Source: an uncultured Streptococcus sp.
GTDB taxonomy: Bacteria > Bacillota > Bacilli > Lactobacillales > Streptococcaceae
Length of the DNA: 64,000 nucleotides
NCBI RefSeq assembly: GCF_901875575.1
Contig: NZ_CABFMF010000011.1
Span: forward strand, 62,001 to 126,000
Direction: 5' to 3'
Shown: one piece after another, positions 41,867-49,552 of the stretch
How positions within the stretch are numbered: position 1 is the first letter of the stretch
Layout: each line of letters opens with the position of its first letter
Translations under genes and position numbers: made by a program
Notes under the pieces: model-generated
Seen by the model: the letters and a program-made list of their open reading frames with translations, nothing else
Database searches by the model: none
What the model was told of the DNA's origin: nothing

Positions 41867-42523
41867 TTAATTTACAAGAACCGACTCCAGTGAAATGATC
41901 CTATCACATTGCCGTGCTTGCTCCATATTATGCGTAACAACCAAAATTGTTTTACCAAATTGATCTCTCAAAGTTTGAATCAAATCGAAAGCTTTTTGAG
42001 ACATTTCAGGATCTAACGATCCGGTTGGTTCATCTGCTAGGACAATATCTCCGGGCTTTAAAATAGCTCTCACAATCGCAATTCTCTGCTGTTCACCTCC
42101 CGATAATTCATTGATTTTACTATTTAACCGATTTTGTAGACCAACAAATTCTAGCGTTTCCTTGATTCTCTGCTCTTTCTCCTGTCTAGAGAAATTCGAA
42201 AAAGTCATGGCAAGCATCAGGTTATCTTTCACACTAGATGTAGAAATGAGTGCATTGGATTGAAAAAGATAGTTGATGACATTCCTTCGATAATGAACTG
42301 CTGATTGCGAATTTACCTTAGGCAAAACTTTTCCGTTGATTAGGATTTTACCACTGTTAACAGTATCCAATAGTCCAATCATATTGAGAATAGTCGATTT
42401 TCCAGAACCAGAAGGTCCTACTAAAGCTACAAATTCATTTTCCTCAATATCAAAGCTTAAGTCTTTGAAAATTTCTCTTGAACCAAATTGTTTTGATACA
42501 TTTTGTACTGAAATTCTAGACAT
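41867..42523 (-). CDS. ABC transporter ATP-binding protein (bacteriocin cluster, proximal)
   Basis: 218-residue MacB-like ATPase: Walker A GPSGSGKST, signature LSGGEQQRIAIVRAI, Walker B IVLADEPTGSLDP. It follows the 733-residue membrane protein by four bases on the same strand and forms its motor subunit. The conserved order bacteriocin - DUF1430 protein - ATPase is that of lactococcin-972-like clusters. Confidence 0.9.
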   Translation of the reverse strand: MSRISVQNVSKQFGSREIFKDLSFDIEENEFVALVGPSGSGKSTILNMIGLLDTVNSGKILINGKVLPKVNSQSAVHYRRNVINYLFQSNALISTSSVKDNLMLAMTFSNFSRQEKEQRIKETLEFVGLQNRLNSKINELSGGEQQRIAIVRAILKPGDIVLADEPTGSLDPEMSQKAFDLIQTLRDQFGKTILVVTHNMEQARQCDRIISLESVLVN

Positions 42524-42527
42524 GAGA

Positions 42528-44729
42528 TTACTCCTTAAATGATTGTATGATACTCTCTCCTTCTTTACGGAACAAACTGAAGTAAAGAAGCATTATCTGA
42601 AAAGCAAATGTAGCTAGTGTCATGACTATTCCCAACTTAGAACCCAACAAGATAGAAACGATTAGTTCCATCACAGAAAAACTAATAATGAGAGAAAGCA
42701 CACCAATATATCTTTTCCATGGTGAGAATCCCATAAAGTATTGAACATACAATTTTTCTTCAAATAACAAGCGGTACATTAAGACAAAACTCCAGAAAAT
42801 AGCCATCATCGTAATGATGATAATCGCTATGATCGTGCCGAAAAGATAAAATGTATAACTCAGATCTTTTTGAAGACCATTGATAAAGTTCTTGACAGTT
42901 GTAAAACTCAACCAATTATCCGTTAAATCTGGAAACTCTGTTTCTAGAACGGACACTACCTGTTCCATCGTTTCCCTATCACGAATCTTCAAAAGACCAT
43001 TATAGCCACTGACAACTAAGTTTGCTGACTCCATGAAATATAAATTCTCTGGTGTTGAGACAAAAATAACTGGATTCTCACTAGTTGTACCATAAGAAAT
43101 GGAATCTGACCAAGTAAATATTGGTCGAGACGGTTGGTAAACCTTGAACATAAATTTCTGATTTTCTGTGAAATTAGTTTGTAAATCTCCCGGTTTTACA
43201 GTGACACTTTCCTGTAAATACGCCTTCATCACCTCAAGTTCTTCTGTATTGAGCGTGTTAGGTAGAAGATAAAGTCGAGTACCATTCCTCATTTCTAGCA
43301 ACTCTTCATCACTTAGGGGAATACCTAGGTCTTGCAGGTAATTATAGGAGAATTTCAAATACCAAAATGGTTTTTTAGGGACATGCTGGTATGTCCCATA
43401 GACTGCATCAAGGGACTCCTGATTAAGAAATTTTCCCTGGGCAATATAGACACCTGGAAGCTCAGATATACGCTGGTAAAAGTTATACATAGTATGCTCA
43501 AGGGAATTTGTAGTTCCTGCATATGTACCTACATCATCTCCCTCAACAAAACTGGATATAACGTACATATCTTCAACATTCTTCCACTCCCTAGATACTT
43601 TCATATTATCAATAAACTGATTCATTGGAGCATCTAAAGAGTAACTGACTGCGATTAACAAACCAGCTACCAAGGTATAGAATAACAAGCAGGTTACCAT
43701 TAAAGGCTTCATTGGTAATCGTTTATGAATTGCGGCTAATGGAGAAACCGAATAAACAATAATCGTTGGAATAATGAATATCAATAGTAGCAACAAGACT
43801 GAGAGGCTGACTCCAGCAAAAACTAGAATAAACGATGATAAACCAAAACTAGACCAGCCTGACAACAACCAACTACATAAAGAGATAATTGGAATAATGT
43901 AGATTGAAAATAGTAGAGAATTTTTGAAAAAAGCAGACCATAATTCTTTTCTATCCCATCCTAAAAGAATCAATGTTCCGAAATGTTTAAAGGATTGAAG
44001 AACACAGATTAAGAATAGAATCAGTAAAATGAAGGCATTTACTAAGATGCTGATAGCAAGTATTATTCCCCAAATTCCCTGATCAGTACTACTTCCAAAA
44101 CTTTCTTTTGTCAAATCCTCAACAGAAATACCTGACACCTTTGAAAGATGCAACAGAAAGTTATCTCTTGAGACAGCATCGTGGAGACCATTGATATGGT
44201 ATATCCCATTAATCGTATTAGTGTTTTGGAAAGTATAATCTAATCGTTCAATGACTACAGGTGTGCTAAATAATAAATCTGGAAGCTCGTAAAGCATATT
44301 ATTTGAGCCTTTGTCAAGTCCAATAGTCATACTATTATCACTATGAGATAATAAATCTGCAAATTGTTGTTGTGAGACAACTATTTTACCCGTACTTTCA
44401 AAATCTGAAAAACCAGCAGAACTACCAAGGATGTCTATATAAATCCTATTTAGACCTTCTCCTGTATCACTACTTTCAGAACGTTTTGTCCATATGGACA
44501 AGTCACTCTGTTCTAAAAAATAATTAAATACATCTTGTGATTGCTCTTCTGTTAACTTCTGAAGATAAACTGTTACGGTCCCGGAATGATGATTATAACT
44601 CTGCCATGACTGTTGATACTGTAAACCTGCTAAAAAAATTGCTACCAGAGCAAGTAAGACACTCTGGATGGTAATCAAAAACAGGATTAAGTATCTCATT
44701 TTACCTAATAATATGTTTTTGTATGTCAT
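42528..44729 (-). CDS. DUF1430 bacteriocin-associated integral membrane protein
   Basis: 733-residue FtsX/MacB-like protein with an N-terminal helix, a large extracellular domain, three central helices, another extracellular region and three C-terminal helices. Its start is 6 bases after the bacteriocin gene's stop, so the genes are one transcription unit. Together with the 218-residue ATPase it probably handles the bacteriocin, by export assistance or self-protection. The direction of action is unproven in the family. Confidence 0.87.
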   Translation of the reverse strand: MTYKNILLGKMRYLILFLITIQSVLLALVAIFLAGLQYQQSWQSYNHHSGTVTVYLQKLTEEQSQDVFNYFLEQSDLSIWTKRSESSDTGEGLNRIYIDILGSSAGFSDFESTGKIVVSQQQFADLLSHSDNSMTIGLDKGSNNMLYELPDLLFSTPVVIERLDYTFQNTNTINGIYHINGLHDAVSRDNFLLHLSKVSGISVEDLTKESFGSSTDQGIWGIILAISILVNAFILLILFLICVLQSFKHFGTLILLGWDRKELWSAFFKNSLLFSIYIIPIISLCSWLLSGWSSFGLSSFILVFAGVSLSVLLLLLIFIIPTIIVYSVSPLAAIHKRLPMKPLMVTCLLFYTLVAGLLIAVSYSLDAPMNQFIDNMKVSREWKNVEDMYVISSFVEGDDVGTYAGTTNSLEHTMYNFYQRISELPGVYIAQGKFLNQESLDAVYGTYQHVPKKPFWYLKFSYNYLQDLGIPLSDEELLEMRNGTRLYLLPNTLNTEELEVMKAYLQESVTVKPGDLQTNFTENQKFMFKVYQPSRPIFTWSDSISYGTTSENPVIFVSTPENLYFMESANLVVSGYNGLLKIRDRETMEQVVSVLETEFPDLTDNWLSFTTVKNFINGLQKDLSYTFYLFGTIIAIIIITMMAIFWSFVLMYRLLFEEKLYVQYFMGFSPWKRYIGVLSLIISFSVMELIVSILLGSKLGIVMTLATFAFQIMLLYFSLFRKEGESIIQSFKE

Positions 44730-44735
44730 AGGTAC

Positions 44736-45029
44736 TTACCTACAATTCCAGTAACATTCAGCTGTACCAGTTCCGATGAATTTAGAAACACGTGCTTCTA
44801 CTCCAGGGGATTGCCAGCCTGAGAATGCCCCGTTAGCAGATGCTGAGTGTTCGTAAACACCAGACTGAACATTTGAATAGCTCCAAAGACCAGCAGTACG
44901 ACCATAATCCCAATAAACTGCAGTACCTTTATACCAAACTGTTGTAGCTGAAACAATCGAACCACCTGCACCAGCTAAAGTCAGTGTAAGTAAAGATGTT
45001 GTAATTATTTTTTTTATGCTTTTCTTCAT
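44736..45029 (-). CDS. Lactococcin 972-family bacteriocin precursor
   Basis: 97 residues with a Sec-type signal peptide (MKKSIKKIITTSLLTLTLAG...SIVSA, cleavage about residue 28). The mature peptide of about 69 residues has a W-x-Y-G-like aromatic start (VYWDYGRTAGLWSYSN), a VYEHSASANG segment and a C-terminal ECYWNCR with two cysteines. Lactococcin 972, as I remember it, has none, so a disulfide is possible here. The family binds lipid II and blocks septation. The downstream DUF1430/ATPase genes support the call. Confidence 0.85.
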   Translation of the reverse strand: MKKSIKKIITTSLLTLTLAGAGGSIVSATTVWYKGTAVYWDYGRTAGLWSYSNVQSGVYEHSASANGAFSGWQSPGVEARVSKFIGTGTAECYWNCR

Positions 45030-45186
45030 TGTAAAGCCCTCACTTCTTTCACTTAAAATCTAACAATAACAACGACCGCCTTTAGAAGTATCAACAAATC
45101 AAACCCTACTACATTCGAATCACTTCTTTCTAATTAAAAGTTAGATAAAACAGAAATACTATATAGTTAATAGTATTTTCATCATT

Positions 45187-45356
45187 TAATCAGCCTTCCC
45201 AACATCAAGACCATTGGACTTCTTTTGTGATTGGACTCGAATCTCCAATAGTTTATTCTTCTTAATAAACTATTGGTAAGGAATTGTATTACTAAACATA
45301 AAACACCTAGTAATGCTAATATAGCTAATTTTTGAATTCCACGATTTTTCTTCATT
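45187..45356 (-). pseudogene. phrA: phrA signal peptide precursor gene, one-base frameshift
   Basis: Minus strand, ATG at 45356: MKKNRGIQKLAILALLG... runs in frame through QFLTNSLL and then leaves the PhrA frame, ending at 45183 with an unrelated tail. Adding one A in the AAGAAG loop (about 45261-45266) restores LLKKNKLLEIRVQ..., ending exactly in SNGLDVGKAD, the published pneumococcal PhrA signal. The rebuilt precursor is 56 residues. The loss lies in the loop of a perfect 13-bp inverted repeat, a likely slippage site. It is divergent from tprA and upstream of the bacteriocin operon. Confidence 0.88.
45248..45279. repeat. Perfect 13-bp inverted repeat inside phrA
   Basis: CCAATAGTTTATT - CTTCTT - AATAAACTATTGG. 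A strong hairpin with a six-base loop; the missing base of phrA falls in the loop. It could also act as an mRNA structure within the phr transcript. Confidence 0.8.
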
Positions 45357-45386
45357 CGTGAAACCCTTTTCTTTTTTATTATCCTT

Positions 45387-45409
45387 ATTTTAACAGATAT
45401 ATTTTATTT
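45387..45409 (-). promoter_or_regulatory. phrA/bacteriocin promoter
   Basis: On the minus strand TTGGCT, 17-base spacer, TAAAAT, ending about 30 bases before the phrA start. It would drive phrA and, by read-through, the bacteriocin operon. Exact coordinates are approximate. Confidence 0.5.
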
Positions 45410-45460
45410 AGCCAAGCATTTTTATGTAATTTTTGACTTTTTTTCCAGTTTATTACCATA

Positions 45461-45479
45461 AGGAATTATTTATTCCTTT
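45461..45479. promoter_or_regulatory. Putative TprA operator
   Basis: Inverted repeat AAGGAAT-TATTT-ATTCCTT in the space between tprA and phrA, immediately before the tprA -35 (TTGCTA 45484-45489, N17, TATAAT 45507-45512). Position suggests control of tprA and phrA; unproven. Confidence 0.4.
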
Positions 45480-45545
45480 AACTTGCTATTTTGAACTAAA
45501 AATTTTATAATGAAATTAAGCAAATAGGAAGGTTTATTATCTTTA

Positions 45546-46409
45546 ATGAATACACTCGCAGAGAAATTCAGATTGAAAAGAAAAGAGTTGAGACTCTCCC
45601 AACAAACTCTTGCAGAAGGAATTTGTGAACAAAGTCAGATTAGTAAAATTGAGAGAGGGCATTTCATTCCCTCCGCAGACCTTTTGTTCAAACTCTCACA
45701 ACGACTTGAAGTACCATTAGATTATTTTTTCAATGAACAAATTGAAATTAAATCTAACCTCTCTAATTTCAAGCAATTATCTGCTCGACTATTAGATGAC
45801 AGAAATTATGACAATTTGGAATATATTTATAGAATAGAGATTGAACGAAGTACTTTTCTAACACTAGAAGACCGAACTTACCTTGAATGGATTAAAGCTA
45901 TTATTGACTTCTATCAATATGACAGTAAGTGTGAGGCTATTTCTTCATTGGAAAATATATTATTAAAAGTCTCCTCAAATACTCTGATTTATTTAAAGGC
46001 ATTGAATACTCTATCTAATTTCTATTCCTTAGTGGGTCGTGAAGAAGATTATGAAGCAAACTACTCTCATTTGATGGAGTTATATCAGACAAAAAATTTT
46101 GAGCATCAAGAGTTTTTATTTGGCTACATCAGAGTTCGTTACAACTACGCTCACTACCTAGTGTCAAAGGAAAAATATAACGAAGCCATCCAAGAAGCTC
46201 TTGAGACGATTGAACTCTGTAAACAAAGACAGACAAGCTACCAACTGGCTCCTCTACTTATTCTTGTAGGAAATGCTGGAGCCAAATTTCTAGACAAAGA
46301 ACAAGTCAAAAATTATTATATAGAAGCAAAAGAGTTATGTAAGATTTATAACAATCCTTTAATGTTGATGAAGATAGAAAATTATTTGAAGGAATTAGAT
46401 ACTGTTTAG
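45546..46409 (+). CDS. tprA: TprA, Phr-responsive transcriptional regulator
   Basis: 287 residues: N-terminal XRE helix-turn-helix (RLKRKELRLSQQTLAEG...SQISKIERG) and a TPR-type peptide-binding region, the PlcR/RRNPP layout. It is divergent from a gene encoding an exact PhrA C-terminus, so it is the TprA of the known TprA/PhrA system. In pneumococcus TprA represses phrA and a nearby lantibiotic cluster until PhrA is imported. Here the neighbouring effector is a lactococcin-972-type cluster instead. The frame is intact. A paralogue is at 14173. Confidence 0.85.
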   Translation: MNTLAEKFRLKRKELRLSQQTLAEGICEQSQISKIERGHFIPSADLLFKLSQRLEVPLDYFFNEQIEIKSNLSNFKQLSARLLDDRNYDNLEYIYRIEIERSTFLTLEDRTYLEWIKAIIDFYQYDSKCEAISSLENILLKVSSNTLIYLKALNTLSNFYSLVGREEDYEANYSHLMELYQTKNFEHQEFLFGYIRVRYNYAHYLVSKEKYNEAIQEALETIELCKQRQTSYQLAPLLILVGNAGAKFLDKEQVKNYYIEAKELCKIYNNPLMLMKIENYLKELDTV

Positions 46410-46453
46410 TTAATCTTGACATTATAGTTTTTCTGAAACGTTAAATAACCTGT

Positions 46454-46490
46454 AAGGCTGATAGTGAAATTAATACTATCAGCCTTATTT
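46454..46490. terminator. Terminator after tprA
   Basis: AAGGCTGATAGT (46454-46465) pairs perfectly with ACTATCAGCCTT (46475-46486), followed by ATTT. Confidence 0.85.
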
Positions 46491-46499
46491 CAAATTTAT

Positions 46500-46613
46500 A
46501 TTCTTCCAAAATCTCTTCAAACCACGTCAGCTCTATCTGCAACCTCAAAACAGTGTTTTGAGCAACCTGTGGTTAGCATCCTAGTTTGCTCTTTGATTTT
46601 CATTGAGTATTAG
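46500..46613 (+). repeat. BOX element (short)
   Basis: BoxA-like start (CTTCCAAAATCTCTTCAAAC), one short boxB-like part (CTATCTGCAACCTCAAAACA) and boxC (CTAGTTTGCTCTTTGATTTT...GAGTATTA). BoxA is truncated. It lies between tprA and a membrane protein gene. Confidence 0.85.
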
Positions 46614-46714
46614 TCTCTCATGTTTGTTTAGCGTCTTAAAGAGACATTTGAGAAGATTGGAAACAGTTCCCTCTTTTCTCCGAGTATAATGATTGGTAGG
46701 AAGGGAGAGAAAAG

Positions 46715-47335
46715 ATGAAATCAATGAGAATCTTATTTTTGTTAGCTTTAATTCAAATCAGTTTGAGTAGCTGTTTCCTATGGAAAGAATGCATCTTGTC
46801 CTTTAAACAAAGTACAGCTTTTTTTATCGGAAGTATGGTATTCGTTTCGGGAATCTGTGCTGGAGTAAATTATCTTTATACCCGTAAGCAAGAAGTTCAT
46901 AGTGTCCTAGCCAGTAAGAAGTCAGTGAAGCTTTTTTACAGTATCCTGCTCTTAATTAATTTGTTAGGAGCTGTTCTTGTCCTGTCAGATAACTTGTTCA
47001 TCAAAAATACGTTGCAGCAAGAATTAGTTGATTTTTTATTGCCATCCTTCTTTTTCCTATTTGGACTAGATTTGCTGATTTTTTTACCCTTGAAAAAATA
47101 CATGCGCGATTTGCTTGCTATGCTAGACAGAAAAAAGACAGTGTTGGTGACTATTTTAGCAACACTTCTCTTCTTAAGAAATCCAATGACCATTGTCTCT
47201 CTTTTGATTTATATTGGACTGGGTTTGTTTTTTGCAGCCTATCTTGTCCCAAATTCGGTCAAGAAGGAAGTTTCCTTTTATGGTCATATTTTCCGAGATC
47301 TTGTATTGGTCATTGCTACGCTCATTTTCTTTTAG
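46715..47335 (+). CDS. Hypothetical membrane protein
   Basis: 206-residue protein with about seven hydrophobic helices and short basic loops (MKSMRILFLLALIQISLSSC...). GGGAGAG lies before the ATG. I recognise it only as a conserved streptococcal protein found upstream of tsaE; no catalytic motif is visible. It is transcribed from around a TATAAT at 46685-46690. Confidence 0.7.
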   Translation: MKSMRILFLLALIQISLSSCFLWKECILSFKQSTAFFIGSMVFVSGICAGVNYLYTRKQEVHSVLASKKSVKLFYSILLLINLLGAVLVLSDNLFIKNTLQQELVDFLLPSFFFLFGLDLLIFLPLKKYMRDLLAMLDRKKTVLVTILATLLFLRNPMTIVSLLIYIGLGLFFAAYLVPNSVKKEVSFYGHIFRDLVLVIATLIFF

Positions 47336-47419
47336 AGAAAGCTTGTTTTTATGGATGTTATAATGATAAGTTTAGCAGGAAAATAGACACAAAAGAAAAG
47401 TTTTTGGTATAATAAGAGT

Positions 47420-47863
47420 ATGTACACAAAAAATGAAGAAGAGCTACAGTTCTTAGGGGAGCGTTTGGGTCATCTATTAGAAAAGAATGATGTTTTAATC
47501 TTAACTGGAGAACTGGGCGCAGGTAAAACGACCTTTACTAAAGGACTTGCTAAAGGTTTACAGATTTCTCAAATGATTAAAAGTCCAACCTACACTATCG
47601 TAAGAGAGTATGAAGGTCGTCTTCCGCTTTACCACCTAGATGTTTATCGTATAGAGGGGGATGCTGATTCTATTGATTTAGATGAATTTCTCTTTGGTGG
47701 TGGAGTGACTATTATTGAGTGGGGGCATCTTTTAGGTGATGCCTTACCAGATACTTATTTAGAATTGGAAATTCTAAAAGAAGAAGATGGTCGAAGATTA
47801 CATTTTCGAGCAAAGGGGTTGCGTGCAGAAGAACTCTTAGAGGAGCTTCAACATGGAGTATGA
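47420..47863 (+). CDS. tsaE: tRNA threonylcarbamoyladenosine biosynthesis ATPase TsaE
   Basis: 147-residue P-loop protein needed with TsaB/TsaD for the t6A37 tRNA modification. Walker A GELGAGKTT (30-38) and the family motif SPTYTIVREYEG and LDVYRIE are present. TATAAT at 47408-47413 is followed by six bases and the ATG, so the transcript is probably leaderless. It overlaps the next gene by 11 bases; the tsaE-GNAT-LCP order is conserved in streptococci. Confidence 0.94.
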   Translation: MYTKNEEELQFLGERLGHLLEKNDVLILTGELGAGKTTFTKGLAKGLQISQMIKSPTYTIVREYEGRLPLYHLDVYRIEGDADSIDLDEFLFGGGVTIIEWGHLLGDALPDTYLELEILKEEDGRRLHFRAKGLRAEELLEELQHGV

Positions 47864-48371
47864 ATTGCTCATTAGGGAAGCAGAAGCTGAAGATGCGGCT
47901 GAATTAGTAGCCTTTTTAAATCGTGTGAGTTTGGAGACAGATTTTACCAGTCTGGACGGGGAAGGTATTCTATTGACAGATATTGAGATGGAGTTGTTTT
48001 TGGATAAACAGGCTCACTCAGAAAATCAAATCACTTTACTTGCCTTACTGAATGATGAAATTGCTGGTCTTGTAAACATCACAGCTGATCAACGTAAGAG
48101 AGTTCGTCATATTGGAGATCTCTTTATTGTGATTGGTAAGAAATATTGGAATAATGGCTTGGGAAGTTTCTTGCTTGAAGAAGTCGTAGAATGGGCGCAG
48201 GCTAGTGGCATTCTTCGTAGGCTTCAATTAACTGTTCAAACTCGTAATCAAGCTGCAGTTCATCTATATCAAAAATATGGTTTTGTGATTGAAGGTAGAC
48301 AAGAGCGCGGAGCTTACATAGAAGAAGGGGACTTTATTGATGTTTATCTTATGGGTAGACTGATAGATTAG
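47853..48371 (+). CDS. GNAT family N-acetyltransferase
   Basis: 172-residue acetyltransferase with the core GNAT features: IAGLVNITADQRKRVRHIGDLFI, the acetyl-CoA loop KYWNNGLGSFLLEE and HLYQKYGFVIEGR. Overlaps tsaE by 11 bases and is followed 7 bases later by the LCP gene, so it is translationally coupled. Substrate unknown. Confidence 0.86.
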   Translation: MEYELLIREAEAEDAAELVAFLNRVSLETDFTSLDGEGILLTDIEMELFLDKQAHSENQITLLALLNDEIAGLVNITADQRKRVRHIGDLFIVIGKKYWNNGLGSFLLEEVVEWAQASGILRRLQLTVQTRNQAAVHLYQKYGFVIEGRQERGAYIEEGDFIDVYLMGRLID

Positions 48372-48378
48372 TAGAAAT

Positions 48379-49476
48379 ATGATTAAAAAAATTATTGGAA
48401 TGGTGCTAGCTTTTTTAGCAGTTACAGCTTTAGGTATTGGTGTCTTTGCTTATACCATTTACCAGCAAGGAACGGATGCCTTGTCAAAAACCTATAAAAA
48501 AATTGGGGAAGAAACAAATGTGATTGAGGCTACTGAGCCATTGACGATTCTTTTGATGGGAGTGGATACAGGGAATGTTGAACGGACTGATCCTTGGGAA
48601 GGCAATAGTGATTCAATGATATTGTTAACCGTTAATCCACGTACAAAGAAAACAACTATGCTAAGTTTAGAACGTGATATTTTAACGAAGATCCAGCAAA
48701 ATGATGGTAGTGTTTACGAAGCGAAACTGAATGCTGCCTATGCTGGTGGTGGGGCTGAATTAGCTATTTCGACCATTCAAAAAATGATGAATATCCATAT
48801 AGATCGTTATGTGATGGTTAATATGCAAGGACTTCAACAACTAGTGGATGCAGTTGGGGGTATTACTGTTAATAATACCTTGGGCTTCCCAATTTCAATT
48901 AGTGATCAAGAGGAGTTTAATAAAATTTCAATAGGTGTTGGTGAACAAACTCTAAATGGAGAAGAAGCCCTTGTTTATTCACGGATGCGTTATCAAGATC
49001 CAGAAGGAGATTATGGTCGTCAAAAAAGACAACGGGAAGTCATTCAAAAAGTTGTCGAAAAAGTGCTCAGTTTGAATAGTGTTAGTCATTATCAATCAAT
49101 CTTAAAAGCATTAAGTACGAATATGCAGACCAATATTGACTTGTCTTCTAATAGTATTCCAAGCTTATTGGGTTACAGAGATTCATTTAAAACAATAGAA
49201 ACGCACCAATTACAAGGTGAAGATGCTAATTTACAAGGAATATCCTATCAAATAGTAACTGCTAGTCACTTGTTAGAAATTCAGAATTTATTGAGAACCT
49301 CACTTGATAAACCTAAGGTGACAGAGTTAGAAACCAATGCTATTTTATACGAGAAACTATTTGGGAACCAAAATGGTATTGGTTTAGGGCCGGTGATAGG
49401 GACAGTAACAGAAACAGTAACGGAAACAGTAACGGAAACTATTCCTAACACTATCAATCAAGAAAATATAGAATAA
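48379..49476 (+). CDS. LytR-CpsA-Psr (LCP) family cell-wall glycopolymer transferase
   Basis: 365 residues: an N-terminal membrane anchor (IIGMVLAFLAVTALGIGVFAY), then an extracellular LCP domain with LLMGVDTG, R-x-D-S-M-I-L and LSLERDI (catalytic Arg/Asp cluster) and YSRMRYQDPEGDYGRQKRQREV. LCP enzymes attach teichoic acid or capsule to peptidoglycan. The C-terminal tail carries a repeated Thr-Val-Thr-Glu unit (TVTETVTETVTET, 49400-49440) made by a 12-bp DNA repeat. It is third in the tsaE operon; a terminator follows. Confidence 0.9.
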   Translation: MIKKIIGMVLAFLAVTALGIGVFAYTIYQQGTDALSKTYKKIGEETNVIEATEPLTILLMGVDTGNVERTDPWEGNSDSMILLTVNPRTKKTTMLSLERDILTKIQQNDGSVYEAKLNAAYAGGGAELAISTIQKMMNIHIDRYVMVNMQGLQQLVDAVGGITVNNTLGFPISISDQEEFNKISIGVGEQTLNGEEALVYSRMRYQDPEGDYGRQKRQREVIQKVVEKVLSLNSVSHYQSILKALSTNMQTNIDLSSNSIPSLLGYRDSFKTIETHQLQGEDANLQGISYQIVTASHLLEIQNLLRTSLDKPKVTELETNAILYEKLFGNQNGIGLGPVIGTVTETVTETVTETIPNTINQENIE

Positions 49477-49490
49477 TTTATTTTATAGTT

Positions 49491-49519
49491 AAATCGTGGG
49501 AAATTTCCTGCGATTTTTT
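49491..49519 (+). terminator. Terminator after LCP gene
   Basis: AAATCGTGGGA (49491-49501) pairs with TCCTGCGATTT (49506-49516) with two G-T pairs, then a T run. Confidence 0.75.
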
Positions 49520-49552
49520 CAAAAAAATGCGAATAAATAGGTAGGAGGAAAC

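Noticed and set aside
45183..45356. 57-residue peptide as a new hypothetical protein
   Set aside because: The tail of this frame is unrelated sequence, while a one-base change gives the exact PhrA end, so a frameshifted phrA is the better reading.
49400..49445. CRISPR-like repeat
   Set aside because: The units are contiguous without spacers and lie in a coding frame.
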